Source: an uncultured Rhodobiaceae bacterium | GTDB taxonomy: Bacteria > Pseudomonadota > Alphaproteobacteria > RS24 | DNA: 10,888 nt | Direction of reading: 5' to 3' | Assembly (NCBI GenBank): GCA_913020275.1 | Contig: CAJWBV010000012.1 | Location: 1-10,888 of the forward strand | Shown here: piece by piece, positions 7,571 through 10,888 of the stretch | Layout: each line of letters begins with the position of its first letter | Numbering within the stretch: the stretch's first letter is position 1 | Program-made: the position numbers and the translations under genes | Notes under the pieces: generated by a model | The model's database searches: none | Told to the model about the DNA's origin: nothing | The model's input: only the letters and a program-made list of their open reading frames with translations

Positions 7571-8344
7571 CTAACTGCCGTAAGCGGCTGTGGCATGCAC
7601 GGACACGCTTTCAGGTGTCGTGTTATCGGAAACAGTATCATCAGAAACGGGCAAGGTTTCGCGCCATGGAAAAACCTGCCAGCCTGCCATGGGCGGTGGA
7701 CGCTTAAAACTGCCGCGCAAACGCTGCAGGCGCACCTGCCAGCTATTATGCGGGGCTGCGGAGATTTGCCAGCGCGTTGTCGCCGCTGTTGAGGCTTGGC
7801 CCGCTTCGGCACCCAGCACTAACACCAATGGCCGCCCGACCGCACGACACGCCATGCTCAATCGGCGGCTGGCGGTAAAATCGGGTGCCTGCTCAAGGCT
7901 CATCAGCACCACGCACCCAACCGCCGGACAACCCAGCGCCTCTTCCGTGGCCCACAACAAATCCGGCAGATCCGCCCCGTTAATATGAATGAGCTGCTGC
8001 CGGATAAGCCCAACCGTCGGCAAGGCCAGCGCATAGGGCCGGCCATGCTCACCGACAGATTGTCGGGTCTGGCCGGACACCACGGCATTGCCATCGGCAA
8101 ATTGCGCCGCCAGATGCGCGCCAAACCCCGCAGCACTGGCAAAATCACCGGTTTTTGCCGCGCAGATTTCATGCAAACCGCCGCGCAACAGGCCGTGATG
8201 CGGCGACAGGCAGGCATCAATGGCCTCAAAGCCGCTGGGCACGGCCTCCCCCGCCGTCGGCACCAGCTCAAACTTCCGGAGCTTGTGCCGCAGACGGTTA
8301 ACCGTCAGGCGGCGCTGCTCTGCCTGATATTTTTTTTCACGCAT
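7571..8344 (-). CDS. imuA: ImuA, RecA-like mutasome accessory protein
   Basis: ImuA is the first gene of the translesion-synthesis operon. In related bacteria it is a RecA-like protein needed for DNA-damage-induced mutagenesis with ImuB and DnaE2. This 257-residue version shows the family landmarks GFEAIDACL (38-46), GLLRGGLHEICA (51-62), DLLWATEEALGCPAVGCVV (128-146), FTASRRLSMAC (156-166) and TRWQISAAP (190-198). The position of a Walker A loop (AAKTGDFASAAGF) is degenerate and lacks GxxxxGK(S/T), so ATP binding of the usual type is unlikely. Residues about 230-257 are a Ser/Thr/Asp-rich tail with little predicted order. The ATG at 8344 has a poor Shine-Dalgarno sequence. It lies about 30 bases downstream of the predicted transcription start, and the LexA box is 27 bases upstream of it. 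Identification rests on both these motifs and the imuA-imuB-dnaE2 order. Confidence 0.92.
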   Translation of the reverse strand: MREKKYQAEQRRLTVNRLRHKLRKFELVPTAGEAVPSGFEAIDACLSPHHGLLRGGLHEICAAKTGDFASAAGFGAHLAAQFADGNAVVSGQTRQSVGEHGRPYALALPTVGLIRQQLIHINGADLPDLLWATEEALGCPAVGCVVLMSLEQAPDFTASRRLSMACRAVGRPLVLVLGAEAGQASTAATTRWQISAAPHNSWQVRLQRLRGSFKRPPPMAGWQVFPWRETLPVSDDTVSDNTTPESVSVHATAAYGS

Positions 8345-8371
8345 TAATCACAAGACCGTAATCAGGATTTT

Positions 8372-8386
8372 GTTCTTGTTTTGTTC
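8372..8386. promoter_or_regulatory. LexA (SOS) box of the alphaproteobacterial type upstream of imuA
   Basis: GTTCTTGTTTTGTTC is a perfect GTTC-N7-GTTC direct repeat, the established LexA-binding form in alphaproteobacteria. It sits 27 bases upstream of the imuA start codon and overlaps the predicted -10 element. A bound LexA would block transcription of imuA-imuB-dnaE2 until DNA damage triggers RecA-dependent LexA cleavage. I saw no second perfect match elsewhere in the window by eye. Confidence 0.9.
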
Positions 8387-8411
8387 TATTTTAAGCAACA
8401 TCCAGAGTCAA
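8383..8411 (-). promoter_or_regulatory. Predicted sigma70-type promoter of imuA-imuB-dnaE2
   Basis: On the minus strand, TTGACT (8411-8406) matches five of six bases of the -35 consensus. It is followed after exactly 17 bases by TAGAAC (8388-8383), which matches four of six bases of the -10 consensus. The -10 shares GAAC with one half-site of the LexA box. Transcription would start near 8376, inside the box, leaving a leader of about 30 bases before imuA. Confidence 0.65.
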
Positions 8412-8435
8412 GACTAAGATGGGCTTACAGCATAT

Positions 8436-8449
8436 AATTTTGGAAAATT
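8436..8449. repeat. AT-rich perfect palindrome at the methyltransferase stop codon
   Basis: AATTTTGGAAAATT is a perfect 14-bp palindrome. Its last base overlaps the stop codon of the methyltransferase gene, and it lies about 25 bases upstream of the imuA -35 element. It has too little G+C to be a typical intrinsic terminator. It could be a protein-binding site or an upstream AT-rich element that aids the imuA promoter, or it could be chance in an AT-rich gap. No function is assigned. Confidence 0.3.
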
Positions 8450-9069
8450 TAGCGGATCTGCGCCGCGCCCCAATAGGTGAAGCCGAGTATGCGCGGGGTG
8501 GAAGGCACATACATGGCGTCCATATCGGTGATTTTAAACCCGCCCTCTTCAATCAATGTCGGAATATCGCGGTTGATATTGCACCCGCCGGCAATGCGGC
8601 CCCAAACGCCATTGAGCCGGTCTTGCCATTTTTGCACCGCGGCATCGGGCGCGCGGCCATGTTCGGAAAACAGCAAAGTGCCGCCCGGCTTCAACACCCG
8701 CCGCATGCCTTCCATTGCGGCCAGCGTTCCGGGGATGGTGCAGAGCGTATAGGTCAGAAGAACAGTATCAACGCTGTTGTCTTCAAGCGGAATTTCCTCA
8801 CCGGGCAGGTCGATAAATTCAACCGGAAAAGCAGCCTTTTCAGCCAGCGGCTTGGCGCGCGCCACCATTTCGGGGGCTGGCTCCAATCCGAACACCATAT
8901 CCACCTTGTCGGGATCATAAAAGGACAGGTTCAGCCCTGACCCCATGCCAACCTCCAGCACCCGTCCGGTGCATGCAGGCACAACTTTTTCGCGCTGCTT
9001 GATAATCGGTTTGGTACCGCAGGCCGCGTTCAAAAACCGCGGCAGAACATATTTATTGTAAAAACCCAT
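8449..9069 (-). CDS. Class I SAM-dependent methyltransferase, METTL7-like
   Basis: This 206-residue protein has the Rossmann-like methyltransferase fold. Motif I is VLEVGMGSGLNL (37-48), the acidic residue ending strand 2 is in FGLEPAPEM (60-68), the DNSVDTVLLTYTLCTI block (97-112) is the post-II region, and RRVLKPGGTLLFSEHG (123-138) is motif III. The later WGRIAGGCNINRDIPTLIEEGGF resembles the METTL7 / UbiE-like branch of the family, in which a GCN.xR segment follows the core. The substrate cannot be read; lipids, quinones or small thiols are possible for relatives. I chose the ATG at 9069 because AGAGG lies eight bases upstream. A GTG at 9078 would be too close to that ribosome binding site. 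It follows ilvE by 56 bases on the same strand, so the two may be cotranscribed. It lies upstream of the separately promoted imuA operon. Confidence 0.88.
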   Translation of the reverse strand: MGFYNKYVLPRFLNAACGTKPIIKQREKVVPACTGRVLEVGMGSGLNLSFYDPDKVDMVFGLEPAPEMVARAKPLAEKAAFPVEFIDLPGEEIPLEDNSVDTVLLTYTLCTIPGTLAAMEGMRRVLKPGGTLLFSEHGRAPDAAVQKWQDRLNGVWGRIAGGCNINRDIPTLIEEGGFKITDMDAMYVPSTPRILGFTYWGAAQIR

Positions 9070-9125
9070 GACGCACACCTCTGTTAGGAAAATTGTGCCA
9101 TGTTCGCGAACGGAAAAAAAGCCTT

Positions 9126-10004
9126 TTACGCAGTGTCTCCACCGACCAGCGCGAGATAATCATTCAGCAGGTTAATGCTGATATCGCCAGGGGTGAATTT
9201 ATACGGGCCGATTTCGGAAACAGGCGTAACTTCTGCCGCCGTTCCGGTGATGAAACATTCGCTGAAATTTTCCATCTCTTCGGGCATGATGGCGCGCTCG
9301 ATAATTTCCAGCCCGCGGGCGCGCGCCAGATCCATCACCGTGCGTCGCGTGATACCATCCAGAAAGCAGTCGGGCTCCGGCGTGTGCAAAACACCGTTAT
9401 CCACAAAAAAAACATTGGCTCCGGTCGCCTCGGCCACGCGGCCGCGCCAGTCCAGCATAAGCGCGTCGGCATAGCCTTTGCTTTCGGCGGCGTGTTTGGA
9501 CAGCGTGCAAATCATATACAGTCCAGCGGCCTTGGCGTGGCAGGGCGCAGTTTCCGGTGAAGGTCGGCGATAGTCTGCCATATCAAGGCGAATACCCTTG
9601 AGCCGTTCTTCCGGGTCGAAATAAGACGGCCATTCCCACGCAGCAATGGCAAGATTAATCCGGTTATTTTGTGCTGACACACCCATCATTTCGCTGCCGC
9701 GCCACGCGACCGGACGCAGATAACCGTCAACAAGGCCGTTGGCTTCAAGCGTTTCAATGCAGGCCGCATCAATTTCACCGGCCGCATAAGGAATTTCAAA
9801 CCCCAGCTCTTTGGCCGAATAAATTAGACGCTCTGTATGTTCGCGTAATTTGAAAACCGCCCCCGCATAGGCGCGCTCGCCTTCAAACACGCTTGAGGCA
9901 TAGTGCAGACCATGGGTAAGAACGTGCACACGCGCATCCGTCCACGGGATGAGCGCCCCGTTCATCCAAATAAAGCCGTCACGCTGGTCAAACGCACCAT
10001 CCAT
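9126..10004 (-). CDS. ilvE: Branched-chain amino acid aminotransferase (class IV PLP)
   Basis: IlvE transfers the amino group between glutamate and the 2-oxo acids of leucine, isoleucine and valine, in the cytosol, with pyridoxal phosphate. The 292-residue length fits the family. Motifs include HGLHYASSVFEGERAY (31-46), YLRPVAWRG (95-103), the PLP-binding lysine K158 in CHAKAAGLY, EATGANVFF (192-200) corresponding to the conserved EGAGENLF region, LDGITRRTVMDLA (215-227) and the phosphate-binding GTAAEVTPV (254-262). The ATG at 10004 has AGGA about 11 bases upstream and gives MDGAFDQRDGFIWMNGAL, a normal N-terminus. It is divergent from the MarR-type gene across 148 bases, an arrangement often kept in alphaproteobacteria. 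D-amino acid transaminases and aminodeoxychorismate lyases share the fold, but the length and the motif details favour IlvE. Confidence 0.95.
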   Translation of the reverse strand: MDGAFDQRDGFIWMNGALIPWTDARVHVLTHGLHYASSVFEGERAYAGAVFKLREHTERLIYSAKELGFEIPYAAGEIDAACIETLEANGLVDGYLRPVAWRGSEMMGVSAQNNRINLAIAAWEWPSYFDPEERLKGIRLDMADYRRPSPETAPCHAKAAGLYMICTLSKHAAESKGYADALMLDWRGRVAEATGANVFFVDNGVLHTPEPDCFLDGITRRTVMDLARARGLEIIERAIMPEEMENFSECFITGTAAEVTPVSEIGPYKFTPGDISINLLNDYLALVGGDTA

Positions 10005-10152
10005 AGAGTTAACTGTCCTTTAACCGGAATTTCGTGTATTTGGCGAAAACATTTTTTTTATGTATTGTTACGCTATCAACGTGCTCATTATATGTCAATA
10101 AAGCTGACTTATTTTGAAGCGCGCTTAAGATGGTTAATACCGAAAGACGCCG
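10005..10152. promoter_or_regulatory. Divergent promoter region between ilvE and the petPR-like operon
   Basis: This AT-rich 148-base gap must hold promoters in both directions. For the plus strand, TTGGCG (10040-10045) and TATTGT (10063-10068) are spaced by 17 bases; TTGTTA (10066-10071) with TATATG (10089-10094), also 17 bases apart, is about as good. For the minus strand, a perfect -35 hexamer TTGACA (10098-10093) has only a weak -10 (TAGCGT) 17 bases on. A short inverted repeat GTCA-N7-TGAC spans 10094-10108. The true start sites cannot be chosen by eye. Confidence 0.4.
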
Positions 10153-10668
10153 ATGAAAAAGGTAAAAGAACAGTCGGGATCACACGATTATAAAGACGCC
10201 ATTGAATTGATGTTTTTTTCGTACCGAGATTTTATTTCAGATCCAGATGCCATTTTACAAAAACACGGTTTCGGGCGCGCGCACCACCGCGTATTGCATT
10301 TTGTAGGATGCAATCCCGGGTTGAGCATTGCCAATCTTTTAAACATATTGCGGGTTACCAAACAGAGTTTGGCGCGCGTTCTGCGTGAACTCATCGACGA
10401 GGGCTATATCAACCAAAAAATTGGCGTTCACGACCGGCGCAAGCGCCTTTTGTTCCTGACAGCCAAAGGGCACAAGCTGCATGACAGCCTTATCGCCCCG
10501 CAAATCGGCCGTTTTGAGCAGGTGGCGGCCGAGGTGGACACCGCCACTTTCAATAGCTGGAAAAAGGTTATGCGGCTGGTGATTAATCCGGCCGACAGGG
10601 AAAATGTCGATGATCTAATTGCAACCTCGCGCAAGGCAAAAAGCCTTGCTCCGGAGCAAAAAGACTAA
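10153..10668 (+). CDS. petP: MarR-family transcriptional regulator, PetP type
   Basis: This 171-residue winged-helix regulator resembles PetP of Rhodobacter, the MarR-family partner of the PetR response regulator. Visible signatures are IELMFFSYRDFISDPDAILQ (17-36), GFGRAHHRVLHFVGCNPGLS (39-58), the recognition region LRVTKQSLARVLRELIDEGYI, and the wing DRRKRLLFLTAKG. The ATG at 10153 begins MKKVKEQSG and has only a weak purine-rich ribosome binding site (GAAAGAC). Its TAA stop shares one base with the ATG of the next gene (TAATG), so the two are almost certainly cotranscribed and coupled. PetPR in Rhodobacter capsulatus was linked to expression of the cytochrome bc1 genes; whether that holds here is not shown by this sequence. 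The family call is secure, while the PetP name depends on the context with PetR and ilvE. Confidence 0.88.
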   Translation: MKKVKEQSGSHDYKDAIELMFFSYRDFISDPDAILQKHGFGRAHHRVLHFVGCNPGLSIANLLNILRVTKQSLARVLRELIDEGYINQKIGVHDRRKRLLFLTAKGHKLHDSLIAPQIGRFEQVAAEVDTATFNSWKKVMRLVINPADRENVDDLIATSRKAKSLAPEQKD

Positions 10669-10888
10669 TGTCGGTTCCGGACGAGACAACGCCGCATATT
10701 TTGATTGTGGATGACGACACGCGTATTCGTGAATTGCTGAAAAAATATCTCAGCGATAATGGGTATCGCACAAGCGCAGCGGCGGATGCTGCGCAGGCGC
10801 AAGAAAGAATGGGCGCGCTAACCTATGATTTGCTGGTGTTGGATGTGATGATGCCGGGCATTAACGGGCTGGAATTTACCGAACGTCT
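10668..10888 (+). CDS. petR: OmpR-type response regulator, PetR type (partial, runs off the right edge)
   Basis: Translation from the ATG at 10668 gives 73 residues of a receiver domain: HILIVDDDTRIRELLKKYL near the start, with the acidic pocket at D15-D16, and YDLLVLDVMMPGINGLEF, with the phosphoacceptor D59. No stop codon is reached before the window ends. The C-terminal output domain is therefore not visible; a winged-helix (OmpR/PhoB) domain is expected from the resemblance to PetR and the pairing with the MarR-type gene. A partner sensor kinase is not in this window. The gene overlaps petP by one base, and the frame is unambiguous because the receiver motifs follow directly from this start. 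Confidence 0.88.
   Translation, partial: MSVPDETTPHILIVDDDTRIRELLKKYLSDNGYRTSAAADAAQAQERMGALTYDLLVLDVMMPGINGLEFTER

Noticed and set aside
9070..9078. GTG start at 9078 for the methyltransferase
   Set aside because: It would leave almost no space from the AGAGG ribosome binding site, while the ATG at 9069 is spaced correctly.
9112..9125. T-rich tract after ilvE (minus strand) as an intrinsic terminator
   Set aside because: There is no G+C-rich hairpin before the T-run, so termination here is unsupported.

Overview
The window is a dense stretch of an alphaproteobacterial chromosome. The main evidence is the divergent ilvE / petP-petR-type arrangement, a bacterial ELM1-family protein, an imuA-imuB-dnaE2 cassette, and a LexA box of the alphaproteobacterial form GTTC-N7-GTTC. 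I cannot assign genus or order. Every stretch longer than about 150 bases carries a gene.

Layout. Positions 1-88 are an AT-rich fragment that reads, on the minus strand, like part of a binding-protein-dependent ABC transporter permease; it looks foreign to the rest. An Lrp/AsnC-type regulator (minus, 89-565) is divergent from an ELM1-family protein (plus, 632-1588), and their shared 66-base gap holds a 15-bp palindrome that resembles an Lrp operator. Thioredoxin reductase trxB (plus, 1693-2658) follows and converges on dnaE2. A probable trxB terminator lies inside the end of the dnaE2 coding sequence.

The centre (2674-8344, minus) is the mutagenic translesion-synthesis operon imuA-imuB-dnaE2. 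ImuA and ImuB are the accessory factors and DnaE2 the error-prone C-family polymerase. imuA and imuB are 17 bases apart, and imuB and dnaE2 overlap by four bases (GTGA). Upstream of imuA is a well-spaced sigma70-like promoter whose -10 element is covered by the LexA box, so DNA damage should induce the operon.

Further right on the minus strand are a METTL7-like SAM methyltransferase (8449-9069) and branched-chain aminotransferase ilvE (9126-10004). Divergent from ilvE is a MarR-family regulator of the PetP type (10153-10668), overlapping by one base the start of an OmpR-type response regulator (PetR type) that runs off the right edge.

I found no RNA gene, CRISPR array, insertion sequence or clearly new multi-gene system. 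The items most worth checking are the compositional break at the left edge, the Lrp-like operator beside the ELM1 gene, and the unusual C-terminus of DnaE2.
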